DNA of 64,000 bases from Blastobasis lacticolella (taxonomy: Eukaryota > Arthropoda > Insecta > Lepidoptera > Blastobasidae). A model generated the notes under the pieces. The model was not told the DNA's origin. It did no database searches and saw nothing but the letters and a program-made list of their open reading frames with translations. The stretch lies in contig LR990040.1 of assembly GCA_905147135.1 (NCBI GenBank), positions 25,061,857 through 25,125,856 on the forward strand. The letters are read 5' to 3'. Positions 1 to 10,784 of the stretch are shown in pieces (position 1 is the first letter of the stretch; every line of letters starts with the position of its first letter). Made by a program: the position numbers and the translations under genes.

Positions 1-1
1 A

Positions 2-292
2 ATGTATAATAATGCATCAACAGCTAAAGGAATGTATAATTCGCAAAGGAACATTACAGACATGAAATGCTGGAACTGTAGAGCGTCCGGTCATACATTC
101 AGAAATTGTTCTATACCTCGTCAAAGAATGTTCTGTTATAAGTGCGGTAAATTTGGTATAACAACCAAAAATTGTCCTTGCAAAAGGGGAAGGTTAGTCT
201 CGGATGCACCTAACCAACCGTCGAGGAGCCAAAACACAAACCCGGGAAACGATCAAGAGGGAGGCATCAACTCTGCCGAATGCCTTCCGTAA
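2..292 (+). CDS. gag: Gag C-terminus with two CCHC zinc knuckles (partial)
   Basis: This is the last 96 codons of a gag-type nucleocapsid protein, which packages the element's RNA in cytoplasmic particles. Two knuckles are visible: CWNCRASGHTFRNC near residues 23-36 and CYKCGKFGITTKNC near residues 45-58. The second has threonine where the knuckle histidine is expected, so its metal site may be weakened. The tail is basic and rich in Ser, Asn and Arg. The stop lies 13 bases into the pol ORF, and the two frames are related by -1. That is the usual arrangement for a gag-pol frameshift in this superfamily, although no slippery site was confirmed. Confidence 0.8.
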   Translation: MYNNASTAKGMYNSQRNITDMKCWNCRASGHTFRNCSIPRQRMFCYKCGKFGITTKNCPCKRGRLVSDAPNQPSRSQNTNPGNDQEGGINSAECLP

Positions 293-2727
293 ATCTTACT
301 AGAGAGGAATGGCAGACATGGTTGCAGACCATTTCCAATTTTTTTGCTACTGGGGAAATTTGTAATTTAGTAAAATCACATTCAGAGAATAGATATTTTG
401 CCAAAATAAAAATCATGGACAACACTTTTTTTGGTCTTCTGGATACGGGTGCCACCGCCTCGGTCATATCTAGTGATTTCTGTGCTAAACTTACTGCAAT
501 GGGATTCTCAACGCAAGGAACGGCACAGACGAAACTGTCTACAGCGGATGGCACACCCCACTGTATATCTACTGTCATGTGGTTGCCAATACAATTTTTA
601 AAATCATATAAGGTGATTGAATTTTATGTTATGAATCATTTGAAACATGACATATTATTAGGAATGAATTTTTTTGATGATTTTAATTTGTCCATTGCCG
701 AGGCCAAAAGTAAAATTGGTGACATACACGTTGGAGTACCATCAAATATGGAGCTTTCGGAGTTAGACATAAAAAAAGGAGCAGTAATATCGCGTATGGA
801 ATTATTACCTTGTCAAACTAAAGCACTTGAGGAAGTTATTGCCTCTATGGAAAATACCATTGGATCGGGTTTGGGTCGAACAAATTTAATAAGTCATCGA
901 ATTGACTCAGAAGATCACGAACCAGTTAGTCAAAGGCAATATCCATTTTCGCCACATATAATGAAAGAATTGGAAACGGAAATTAACGATATGTTAAAGA
1001 ACGATGTCATAGAACCCTCATATAGTTCTTGGCGCTCTCCGGTACTTTTAGTAAAAAAAGCTTCTGGCAAAAACCGATTATGTTTAGACAGCCGTCAGCT
1101 TAATAGGTTAACAAAGAAAGACTCATATCCACTTCCTCGAGTTACTGCCATTCTGGATAATTTAAAGAATGCACACTACCTGTCCACTCTTGATTTAAAC
1201 TCGGCCTTTTGGCAGATTCCACTTGAAGAGGAAAGTAAGGAGAAAACAGCATTCGGTTTGCCAGGAAAGGGTTTATTTCAGTTTAAGGTTATGCCCTTTG
1301 GCTTAGTGAACGCTAGTCAGACGCAGCAGCGATTAATGGATAGGCTATTTCCGCCAGAATATGAAGGGAAAGTATTTACATATCTTGATGATATTGTAAT
1401 TTGTACTAAAACTTTCGACGACCACATAAATACATTGATTTGGGTAAGAGACCAACTCTTAAAGGCAGGTCTCACCATTAACATGGGGAAATGTAATTTT
1501 GCGAGGGGTTCCCTGAAATATCTGGGCTATATTGTGGACAGAGACGGTTTGAGGACCGATCCGGAAAAAGTTAGTGCCATTTTAAACTACCCAAAACCTC
1601 GTACATATACTGAACTTAAACGGTTTTTAGGTTTAGCTAGTTGGTACAGGCGCTTTGTGGAGAAATTTGCTATGATAGCTGCGCCGTTACATGACTTGAC
1701 AAAAGGAGGTAAGAAAGGTCGTGAGGTCAACTGGAACAAAGAAGCAGATACTGCCTTTCAAGCACTTAAAACGGCTTTAACAACAACCCCAGTTTTAAGT
1801 TGCCCTGATTTCTCGGCAAGTTTTACCATACAGTGCGATGCTTCAAACAAAGGTACAGGAGCAGTGCTGACTCAATTTATTGGAGGCACGGAAAAACCAG
1901 TTGCCTTCACGAGTCGAAAACTTACGGATAGAGAGACTAAATATTCGACCTCTGAGAGGGAACTTCTTAGCGTCATTCATGCGATTGATCAATTCAGACC
2001 GTATATCGAAGGTACTCATTTCAAAGTCATTACTGACCATAGCGCTTTACAGTGGCTTTATAAAACGAAAGATCCGCACGGTAGACTAGCGCGATGGGCT
2101 ATGAGATTGCAACAATTCGATTATGAAGTCATATATCGAAGGGGCAAAGATAATGTGGTACCTGACGCCTTATCCAGAGCGGTGGAAGAGCATGAAATAA
2201 ATGTCATTGAAATAAAAAATGAAGATAAGGATGAATGGTACAGAGCGCAAGAAGAAATGGTCATAAGTGGTAAATGTGGTGCAGATTTAGTTATTGATCA
2301 TGGCATATTATGGAAATATTTAAAATTAAAACAATTCCCTGATGAAAATGATTCGTGGAAATTGGCAGTACCCGAAAAATTAAGGACAACAACGCTTAAT
2401 GTTAATAGAAACAATTTTGAAGATCGGATCCAAGAAAGATTACACGTATATGAAGATGTTAGGGCTAGACTAAAAAAGGCTCATGAAGTTAACAGCAGGA
2501 ATTATAATAAACGGAGACGTACCTGCACATACGAAACTGGAAATTTAGTTTGGAAAAGAACCAAACCACTTTCAAATGCAAACAAGCAATTTATGGCAAA
2601 GTTATCACCGAAATATGAAAAGGCCGTTATAACTGAAAAGATATCCACGGATGTTTATAAATTGAAGAGTTTGAGAGGTAAAGATCTCGGTAAATGGCAT
2701 GCAGTTGATCTAAAAAGGATTGCATGA
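280..2727 (+). CDS. pol: Gypsy Pol with the integrase core deleted (open reading frame retained)
   Basis: This 815-residue ORF encodes the enzymes that copy the element's RNA. The protease has its active site at DTGA (residues 55-58). The reverse transcriptase follows with YLDD at about 368-371, so both catalytic Asp residues are kept. RNase H follows with its first Asp in QCDAS near 520 and the later SERELL and TDHSALQWL segments. After RNase H the sequence reads PEKLRTTTLN (near residue 700) and passes straight into a basic, post-integrase-like tail. The HHCC finger and the D,D-E catalytic core, together roughly 200-250 residues, are absent. No stop or frameshift results. The protein could therefore still reverse transcribe but should not integrate unaided. 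The first Met at 280 may not be the real start if pol is made by frameshifting. Confidence 0.88.
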   Translation: MPSVNLTREEWQTWLQTISNFFATGEICNLVKSHSENRYFAKIKIMDNTFFGLLDTGATASVISSDFCAKLTAMGFSTQGTAQTKLSTADGTPHCISTVMWLPIQFLKSYKVIEFYVMNHLKHDILLGMNFFDDFNLSIAEAKSKIGDIHVGVPSNMELSELDIKKGAVISRMELLPCQTKALEEVIASMENTIGSGLGRTNLISHRIDSEDHEPVSQRQYPFSPHIMKELETEINDMLKNDVIEPSYSSWRSPVLLVKKASGKNRLCLDSRQLNRLTKKDSYPLPRVTAILDNLKNAHYLSTLDLNSAFWQIPLEEESKEKTAFGLPGKGLFQFKVMPFGLVNASQTQQRLMDRLFPPEYEGKVFTYLDDIVICTKTFDDHINTLIWVRDQLLKAGLTINMGKCNFARGSLKYLGYIVDRDGLRTDPEKVSAILNYPKPRTYTELKRFLGLASWYRRFVEKFAMIAAPLHDLTKGGKKGREVNWNKEADTAFQALKTALTTTPVLSCPDFSASFTIQCDASNKGTGAVLTQFIGGTEKPVAFTSRKLTDRETKYSTSERELLSVIHAIDQFRPYIEGTHFKVITDHSALQWLYKTKDPHGRLARWAMRLQQFDYEVIYRRGKDNVVPDALSRAVEEHEINVIEIKNEDKDEWYRAQEEMVISGKCGADLVIDHGILWKYLKLKQFPDENDSWKLAVPEKLRTTTLNVNRNNFEDRIQERLHVYEDVRARLKKAHEVNSRNYNKRRRTCTYETGNLVWKRTKPLSNANKQFMAKLSPKYEKAVITEKISTDVYKLKSLRGKDLGKWHAVDLKRIA

Positions 2728-2765
2728 AATTAAAAAAAGAATCAGGCTGGGATTCTTTTTTTTTC

Positions 2766-2777
2766 GAGGAGAGGGGA
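2766..2777 (+). other. Polypurine tract next to the 3' LTR
   Basis: The run GAGGAGAGGGGA lies 3 bases before the LTR start, at the position where plus-strand DNA synthesis is primed in LTR retrotransposons. Confidence 0.75.
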
Positions 2778-2780
2778 TAT

Positions 2781-3645
2781 TGTCACGGGTCGAATTGTTT
2801 TAGTTTGAAGTTTCATATCTGCGAATAATTAAATATGAAACACACGTACTTTCGCACTTTTTAGCACAATTTAGTCCTCCAATTCCCAACTAGATGGTGA
2901 TACTAGTCACGATTCATTTCTCTCGCATATTTTGTTTGTTTACCTACGTAATAAATCCGTTGCGAGGGTATTGTAGGTACTTGAGAAAAAAAGGGACGTT
3001 GGCATGGGCGGTGCGCATCAGACACTGGTGCAGGAATTACATTGAATTGTGTTAATATAACTCGATTACTGTTTCGCAACCAGAAGGACTTACGTTTGAA
3101 ATATTAATTAATTACCTATATGTGAGTGTGTTGAAGTGAAAGGCTACGGGGTAAGTGTTAATGCTCAATTTCGCGTATGTATTAGAATTGTAGTTAGAAA
3201 ATGTATCGCGATGTACAGTAGTATACTTTGTTACAGCTTTAGGTCACGCCCTTGTAGACGTAGTCTAGCCTTTTAGCAGAGTCGTATGAGAATTTGGAAG
3301 CGGGCTTTATGCGTTTGCCACCAGTAACAATTCATGTTATTACGAAGATCTATTAAGCGCAAGTAACTGGATGGCAATACGAGTGAAATATTGAACACGG
3401 AGGTCGCAGTTCGAATCTGGTCATCGACATCACTTTTTGTTTATTTTTGTCCTATTTTATTTTCCGCCATAATGTTAGATTTAATGTTTTTGCATGATAG
3501 AATGTAGTGGCTTTTGTAATGTACGTTGCAGATCAGTAGATTGCAAGTAGAAATAAATCAGTCTTCTTTTCTTTCTTTCTTCAAGATCTTTAATTTCCAC
3601 TTACACGGCCTCATAAAAGTACCCATCCACTTAAGGGTCATCACA
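2781..3645 (+). repeat. 3' LTR of the left Gypsy element
   Basis: The LTR starts TGTCACGGG immediately after the polypurine tract and ends TCATCACA, with the standard TG...CA termini. It is 865 bp long. An AATAAATC polyadenylation-like signal lies near 3553, followed by a CT-rich tract. Inside it, near 3403-3418, is GTTCGAATCTGG, which resembles the B box of a tRNA promoter. The right boundary is supported by copy 2 of the duplicated segment, which shows the same flank (GTTCATTCAAAAG) with no LTR before it. Confidence 0.82.
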
Positions 3646-5681
3646 GTTCATTCAAAAGTCAGACATAAGCTCCTACTAATAGTGTAAACATGAACCAATC
3701 TGGTCAATTTCCCCTGTTTCCAGGGTCACTGAGGTTAAGTAATCTGCCAAATCCCGGATTATGGTCAAAGCACAATCGGGACATTTGCGCAACGATGATT
3801 ATTATAGCTGTAGATAACATAAACGTATAAATGAAAAAGGAAAATTAATTTTATTATCAGCAAGATATTACATACCATCAGATATTCTTGTGCTAATATG
3901 GATGATGAAAGAGTGTGGCTGAACACTTGGGCAAATGAAATTTCATAACTAAAAATCAGACTTACCTTTTTCTACTTTTTCCCCAGATTGTATATTTGTA
4001 GTGCATTAGAAACTATTTATTCCGAAAACATTTTCATAAATGTGGAACATAATTCAGTTTTCTCTCTCCATACAGGCTCTCCAGCACAGCTAGCACAAGT
4101 GTGTTCTCGCACACGATCCTGAGACCCACCACCACCCATGGTCCTACCGACCTCTCGGTCAAACGGATCGCGTCAGACCGAATCACGGAAGGTGCGCGCA
4201 GTACTTGCCGGTAGCTCTTTTCCAAACGCGCACTGCTTGACTCCCTACAAGTTTGTCCTATTTTTATCCACTCTACCTTTTATAGAGCTTGAACAGCACA
4301 AATAACATTGTCGCCGCCGTTAGCGCCACCTACTTGAAGCACGTCTTGGTGGCCGTCACACATCCTTTTCTTGAGTCATAATACACAAAACCCTGTGAAG
4401 CGCGCGAAATTTCCCTCCGAAGATACGAGTTCCCCAAAATGAATTGGTCTGGCACACGATAGGCGAGGCGCGTCATAGATACTGCTATCTATTTGTGTTG
4501 ATCATAGTATTGAGAGACGGAAACAAATGTGTCTCTCGCGGCGCGAGATGTGTCGCGGGCGCACTTGTGATAGTCTTGCTGCCATCCATGTCACATATAG
4601 TGGCCAAACTGGTCATAGTGGTATATACTGTATTACTCGTTGTCTGATTTCACCAATCACAATTACTAATATTTATCCAACGATTGTATTTGATCTTCCT
4701 TGTGCCCCATAAAATTGGAAGTCTTCTATGAGATCGTGTCTTGGAGAGGGCAAAAGTTTTTAAATACATCTCATCAATTATATTTATTTCATGCTTTCAC
4801 ATTCTTTTAGTATCAATGTTGGAAGAACTGACAACTCACGTTCACTCTAAAAATAAGTGTATTTATGGGCAGTATTGTTGGTATATTGTAAAAAGGTAAA
4901 AAGTCTACAATGGCATTTAAACCAAACTAGGACGTAGTATAAGTGAATTTACTTTCCAACTCTTGAGGTACCTAAGCCGATATGTAGAATTACAGCAACT
5001 TAGCCACCTTCGTCGTCGCGTTCATCAAAGTCTCCGCAAATATATTGATGAGGTAACTCATACGTAACAGGTGTAGACGTATCGCGAGACTTCATCAAAC
5101 AATCTGCAAAGACTACGCCGTTATCTTCGCCGCCGCCCTCATGCCGCCGCCTTTGTCAAAGTCTTCGAAGATATTTTGTTGAGGTCGTACGTGATAGGTG
5201 TATATTGACAATGGTAACGTAGCCTTCGCCGAAGTCTACGTGGTCAATTCGAAGACGTCGTGCAATATCATTAAACAATTTAATTTATTCTAAATTTATG
5301 TTATCAATAAAATCCATAAAGTTAAGACTCGAATACAATTCATTAATTTCAACAAGCAAATGTCAATTTATCATTACAGATCAACCAACTTATCTGTTAA
5401 CTGACGTTTGTCTCCACCGTTGCACTGGAACGTAGTAGATGCGTAAGTCGAATGAAGTTATATTTGCTATACATATATATTTTACCTACTACTCGATTGT
5501 ATATTTATATGTGGCGTTTATACAGTACGACTTATTTTAAAGGCATGAAACTGCAAGGGAAAGTGGTGCTTCGCGTATATGACAAACTTATCAACAACCA
5601 ATCTTTCAGCTTAACCCACACCAAGTGGTCTGTTTTGTATAGTGTTGTAGGTTGCGTAATAGTTTTGATGGGTTACTATGG
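3646..5681 (+). other. Non-coding leader of the chimeric LINE block, copy 1
   Basis: About 2 kb with no convincing ORF. It contains degenerate GCCGCC and CTTCGTCG runs near 4990-5240. It is almost identical to 13485-15482 in copy 2. It may be the 5' UTR of LINE family A or older repeat sequence caught in the duplication; the sequence alone does not decide. Confidence 0.5.
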
Positions 5682-5980
5682 TAAAATTTAGTATCAAGCG
5701 GAAGCTAAAGTTAGGCCTATTTAATGCGAGGTCCTTGGGCACGCGTCACGATGAATTGGATGTGGCGATGCAAATATACAGTGTTGATGTGATGGCCATC
5801 AATGAGACGTAGCTGAGAGAGAGGGAAAATGGACGTACTCCAGGGGTACCAGGTTACCGGCTGCGCTACCTACCGCGCCCAGCGGGCGTGCGTGAGCTGG
5901 GTGGAGGTGTCGGGTTCTATGTCAGGCAGGGGGTGGCCGTGAGAGTATTGCCTCATCCGACGGCGCCGCTTGTCGAGCAA
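5682..5980 (+). pseudogene. LINE endonuclease N-terminal fragment (foreign family), copy 1
   Basis: The frame reads GLFNARSLGTRHDEL, then VDVMAINET, then a TAG at 5810-5812 where family members have Trp, then a GGGVGFYVRQGVAVR segment. This is the start of an apurinic/apyrimidinic-type LINE endonuclease, the enzyme that nicks target DNA. It does not belong with the endonuclease of LINE family A, whose own ORF2 starts at 8947. The fragment ends about 45 bases before the ORF1 start. Copy 2 carries the same fragment and the same TAG. Confidence 0.75.
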
Positions 5981-6693
5981 ATCTACGCAAAGCTACGCCG
6001 TACGCTGTGCACGCGTAGGTACACGATGATACGTTCACCTCCAAAATCAAAATCGTCAGCCGATAATGACAACCGGAATAACTTAAGTGACCCGTCTAAG
6101 TGCGCGTCTTGTAATGTAGTGATAAACGAACTTTTGGCATTTGTTACGGACAAGGTAGATACTTTGCCCGAAGCTGGAATTGTACAGATTTGTAAAAGTG
6201 CTTACTCATGTAAAGAAATTGAAGATGCCCGCCAAATCGCTATGAAATTACTAGCTCCAGCGAAAATAATTACGAGACGAAAGAAATGATCTGAACATAA
6301 AAGTATTTTAGGAATTGTCAAGGTAATTAAAGAATTTGAACCTACTAGTTTGCCCGTTATTGTTGCTAAAACTTATCACACTTTCGATCATATTGATGTG
6401 ACGAGTTTCTTAAAGGAAATAACGTTATTAAAACGTGAGCTGGAAGAGCTAAAGGCTAACAAGTTGCCTAGTACAGAGTCTAGTAGTACCTTGTCTAACG
6501 AATTAATGACTCTAAGTTGAAAGTATTAAACAGTTATTACTGAATTCATCCCATCAATACAATGCGAAGAGTAATGTACAAACCGAAAAAATTAAAGAAG
6601 ACGTCAATGCTCCGTGTTTTAATACAAGCGGTTCGCAACTGAACTTAACAGCACTGCCGCAAGCGAGTGTTCCTTATCACTCTATCGACAACG

Positions 6694-8423
6694 CACATAC
6701 ATCGATTTTGAAGATTTAGGCGGTCAAAAACATTTTTTGTTTGAAATTAGTTCTACGTGCGATAAGGAATAACAAAACAACAATTTTAAGTAAAATAATA
6801 GATTATATTTATTTACACAAGATTATACACATATATATTGTACAGACATAGACTTTGGGTCAGTTTAAAACGAAAATACGTAGTAAAATACAACTAAAAC
6901 TAACAATTATTATCCTAATTCTTCACTACATGAGACAAATAAAATAATCTTCAATCCTCCTCAGGAGGCCGTCCCTCCTCCTCCTCTTTATTTGGCTCGG
7001 CAGACATTAGTAATTCTATTATTTGCGGAAGGAATGCTTTGCATGATGTTGTTTTTACTTGTCTCATGCAGCTAATGATTGGGTCAGAACTTAATAAAAG
7101 CCTATTGTAAATGTCTAAATTACATTCCTCTCTAGAAAACTTTCTGGCGAAGTTAAGTCGGTATGACCGGAAATGTTTGTTTCTGGCTTCTGCTGCCTCT
7201 TCCGATAGATGGCCAATAGGAAGTAATGATGTTTCGATGATTTGTCCACCATGCATCAATAGTTTATGCATGGTTGGAGTCATAGGGTGCCATCCATATA
7301 GCTCCACGTATAATTTTGCGGTATCGTAGGCATATTCGTCATATTTTCTGGAATTAATTTCGTGTAATTTCTGATGCCAATTCCAGGTTTTCAAAGAATC
7401 TTCTGTTAGTGTTGCCGTCATTCGTATTTCCAAAGTTAGCCTTCGGCATATCGATGAGTAGTCCGGTTTCATTGCGAAATCTCTCTTGGATTTTTGACTT
7501 TCGTTTTGTTTCTATTGATTTTCTTCTTCTGTTCTCCTTTCTCTATATTTTTTTACTGGTAATTTGTATGATAGATGGATTATGCTTTCGAAAATCCGAA
7601 TCCTAGCGTGTAATACCGACAAGCCGAATTCTAGAGCTTGGGGGCTCACATTTTCAGTATGTGCGATTCTGTTCCTCCATACTGAGCTAAAAGACGATTT
7701 TCATAAAAATCCAGTTTTTCAGGCAAAGTTGGTAAATGTTCTCTTTGAATCTGGTCAAACAAATATTTTCGAGCCACAAATTTAATGCCCGAAGCACTAG
7801 ATGGACCTAAAACAAAGGATAATATGTATTTAACTTAAATTGGATAAAGTTATAAAAATTACATTATTCTGACTTATAAGATTTCAATGCCTTTAATTTA
7901 AAAAACCGCGCGATTCCGCGGTCAATTTTTTTTGCATTATATAGTTGAGCATGTTATATATTAAAAATTAAAGAAAATTCCACAGGGACGGACCCTGAAG
8001 TTATTCATAATGCCTTCCTAAAATTGATAAATACAAAAAATCACATTATTAATAGAGCTATCTTTGTTAACTATAAATTATTGGAATAAAAATGAACAAT
8101 TAGTTAATAACCTTAGAAAAGCATTGGTACATACCTGAATTATCGCAATCTATCACTTTCACTTTAATGCAAGTATTAAAAAATAAATAATGCATTTTAC
8201 AAATGTTGTAAGTTTGGTAGCGCCGAGAACAGACACGTACACGTTAAGCGACTATCGAATTCCGACTGCCGGCGGGTCGGCTTCAGCGCATCGGGAAGGG
8301 GTGGGATGGTCACTACATTGTTCCTGGAGTTGTCTACTACCTCAGGTAGTCGATGATTCATCTTAAAACAATTAAAAAAAAAATTACTTATGGCCGCCTA
8401 AATGGCTCAAATCTATGTATGTG
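6694..8423 (-). mobile_element. Transib-like DNA transposon, decayed, 1,730 bp
   Basis: The ends are imperfect 33-bp inverted repeats (26 of 33 positions match) that begin CACATACAT. They are flanked by a 5-bp direct repeat, CAACG, at 6689-6693 and 8424-8428. Copy 2 of the host LINE has the empty site with a single CAACG (near 16489-16493), which proves insertion. A CAC terminus, a 5-bp target duplication and a RAG1-like transposase remnant inside are together the hallmarks of the Transib superfamily. The coding strand is the minus strand. Confidence 0.83.
6951..7472 (-). pseudogene. Transib/RAG1-like transposase, C-terminal part
   Basis: These 173 codons contain MHKLLMHGGQIIE, then LPIGHLSEEAAEARNKHFR, then ARKFSREECNLDI and a SDPII segment. 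The SEE-x-EARNK stretch matches the region around the third catalytic acidic residue (Glu) of the DDE core in Transib and the related C-terminal region of RAG1, where an S-E-x-N-E-x-x-NK pattern is found. Upstream on the same strand an in-frame stop lies about 50 bases before the Met. More transposase-like coding (GPSSASGIKFVARKYLFDQI) is readable at about 7800-7650 after an AG-like splice acceptor. Only the C-terminal third of a normal transposase (650-700 residues) is readable, so this copy is not autonomous. Confidence 0.75.
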
Positions 8424-8946
8424 CAACGTGTACCGTGCGTTTCTCACCACCGAGGCGCCTACCGGCAAATGTGATAGTATGTTAAACGTACCGTCATATC
8501 GAGACATTATTGTTAATAAGCAGCAGACGATTTCAAACTGTAACTCTGACGCGTTTAAGAGCACATTACCACGTAGTGATGGGTTTGTTGTTGTTGAGAG
8601 TCGGAAACGTAGAAAAAATAATAACTTATGCGGATCATCACAGACGTCGAGCAAACTACAAGTGGCCGAGTTACCCGCTTCGATTTACGTGTCGAGGCTG
8701 TCTAAAACTACAACTGTAGAACATATTAAGGAGCATATACAGGATATGGGTGAAACTTGTATCGATGTTCTTCTACTCATTCAGGAATACGAAACTTCTT
8801 TCAATTCATTTAAAGTGCTCATACCTAGAAATAAAATAGACGTCTTTCTAGCAAATAACTTTTGGCCGGAAGGAATTAAATATAGACTATTCCGTGAACG
8901 CTCGAAAGAGGTCCTAAGTACAGAAGTTGATGTTATATAATTTACA

Positions 8947-10505
8947 ATGGGTACAAATAATAATAACTTTACATGCGTTAAATCGCAAATATCGACGGTT
9001 AGCTATAATTGCAAGTCCCTCAAGAGGTCGGCCGATTATGTGCGTGAACTCTGTGATACAGCTGATATCCTGCTATTGCAGGAGACTTGGTTACTGCCGC
9101 ATGACCTTGACTATGTACAATCTATTCATGGAGAGTTCCTAGGTATTGCTAAGTCATCTGTGGATACCTCGGCAGGTATGTTGCGCGGTAGACCGTATGG
9201 TGGTCTGGCAATACTCTGGAGGAAAGAAAAAATTCCAAATGTAAAGGAGGTACACTGTATTAACACTAGGATTAGTGCTATATGTATAGGTATCGGTTTA
9301 AGATCGATTCTAGTAATAAATGTATACATGCCTACAGATAATTCCGAATTAGATAGTCTAACTGAGTTCATAAGCTGCCTTGGTTGTATAAACGCCATAA
9401 TTGAAGAAAATAGTGTAGAGGCTTGTCACGTATTGAGTGATTTCAATGCACACCCGAGCGCTCGTTTTGGTAGAGAATTACAAAATTTTTGCACTGAACA
9501 ACGTGGCATTGTGCTGATGTGAAACTATTAGGCGTGGACTCTGAAATATTCACATTTATAAGTGACGCTCATGGTTCATGCAGATGGCTAGACCATTGTT
9601 TGGCTACAAAGCTGCGTGAGACTCCATTGTTCCTGTTGACGTAGTCCAGGGTGTGTCATGGTCTGATCATTTCCCATTGCGAGCTTTAGCAAATATTGAA
9701 CGTATTTCAGAGCGCACTGTTAAAAACTCACCTATCAAACAAGGGGGAATTCGATGGGGTTCCAGAAATGCTCATCAACAAGACTGTTATTACGAATTTT
9801 GTAACATTAATTTAAACAAAATTAATGATTCCTTAATTTGTCACATGTGCGATAAGGCTGTAAACTGTTGTAACATAGAAGAACGCTATATGTTTATTGA
9901 CAAATTGTATAACAACATGGTGTCTGTGCTTAGTAACGGTGCGAAGCTGACGTTCGATTCTCGTCCCGATGGTGGCAAAAATAATAAGCAGATAATAGGC
10001 TGGAACCACCATGTCAAAGATTACCACCTTCTCTATAGATCGTGTTTTAGTACCTGGGATGCTTGCGGAAAGCCATCTGATGGTCCTTACTATGAAGCAA
10101 TGTGCACATATCGTAGAGACTTTAAAAATAAACTTAAACGGTGTCAGAAAAATGAAGCCAGAATAAAATTTGACTTTTTGGCTACAGCGAGAAATGACAA
10201 AAATTTCAGTAAATTCTGGAAAGAAACCAAGAAATTTGGATCTAAACAGGCACTTCGTATAAGCGTTGACGGTTTTCAGGATCCTGTGGAGATAGCAAAT
10301 AAGTTTAGGAGCAACTTTATGCTCAGTCCAGAATTATTCACTAAGCGCCTTGCTGGTGGCCGTCCTATTGATGTTTCAGTGGCTACTGATAATGTTGCTA
10401 AGGTTGTGAAAGGCATAACAAAGGGTAAATCACCTGGATATGACGAGTTATGCCTCGAGCATATACTTTTTGCCGGCAAGATGTTGTATGGAAAATTATC
10501 TCAAT
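8947..10505 (+). pseudogene. LINE family A ORF2, copy 1: endonuclease and start of RT
   Basis: The ORF opens MGTNNNNFTC 6 bases after ORF1. The endonuclease runs to 9522 (LLLQETWLLP, SDFNAHP), where TGA follows. Two more frames carry the rest of that domain (RWLDHC, then SWSDHFPL), so at least two frameshifts lie between 9515 and 9660; both are shared with copy 2. The open frame from 9653 covers the endonuclease-RT linker to the first RT block (GKSPGYDELCLEHI). At 10505 homology with copy 2 stops abruptly, so the catalytic RT palm is missing. A 30-bp segment present in copy 2 is absent near 10388. Confidence 0.82.
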
Positions 10506-10712
10506 CACCATCATCAACGAACATCGTAAGCTATATAATATTGTCAACACTGCACTAATTTAGGTATAAATAACACTGTATTTTAGATTTAAGTTAGTAT
10601 TGTTTTAATAAACCAAGTGTAACCTCTGCCTGATTAATAAATTATTTTTATTAATTACTCCGCCGCCCCCAACTTAATTCCTGCAATAAAACTTTTATAT
10701 TATAAATCTGAA
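10506..10712 (+). other. Unique segment replacing the LINE RT half in copy 1
   Basis: This 207-bp AT-rich stretch takes the place of about 1.45 kb of RT coding and 3' UTR found in copy 2 (18603-20060). It contains AATAAACC and other polyadenylation-like signals, as a retroelement 3' end would, but has no coding. Shared flank resumes at GTTATCGGCAAACGG. I cannot tell whether it is a second LINE 3' end or filler at a deletion. Confidence 0.5.
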
Positions 10713-10784
10713 GTTATCGGCAAACGGCAAAACAGTAGTCATAGGAACAGCATACAGACTGCCTTGGCTGAGCCCTGGGATATT

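Larger units (their letters stand above)
1..3645 (+). mobile_element. Ty3/Gypsy LTR retrotransposon, 3' part
   Basis: The element enters from the left edge, so its 5' LTR, primer binding site and most of gag are not visible. In order it shows two gag zinc knuckles, a pol ORF (protease, reverse transcriptase, RNase H, remnant integrase C-terminus), a purine-rich tract and one LTR. The LTR ends exactly where the 8-kb duplicated segment begins. The Gypsy element therefore either inserted into that segment or marks the edge of the duplication. The clade within Ty3/Gypsy was not determined. Confidence 0.9.
6026..8940 (+). pseudogene. LINE family A ORF1, copy 1, split by a DNA transposon
   Basis: ORF1 proteins of LINEs bind the element RNA. 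The start at 6026 opens MIRSPPKSKSS, followed by CASC and further Cys residues and a Lys/Arg-rich stretch. In this copy the reading frame ends at TGA (6287-6289), where copy 2 has GGA. A frameshift shared with copy 2 follows near 6520. The frame is then interrupted at 6693/6694 by the Transib-like element and resumes at 8424. The second half includes SFKVLIPRNKIDVFLANNFW, a motif typical of the C-terminal region of CR1/Daphne-like ORF1 proteins. It ends 6 bases before ORF2. Confidence 0.75.

Noticed and set aside
4034..4225. 63-codon minus-strand ORF present in both duplicated blocks
   Set aside because: Its conservation is explained by the recent duplication. No homology or coding signature is seen.
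4444..4712. Overlapping 67- and 61-codon ORFs, also at 14283-14551
   Set aside because: Same reason: identical because the block was duplicated, not because of selection.
8388..8654. Minus-strand ORF repeated at 16478-16720
   Set aside because: It is antisense to LINE ORF1 and appears twice only because ORF1 is duplicated.
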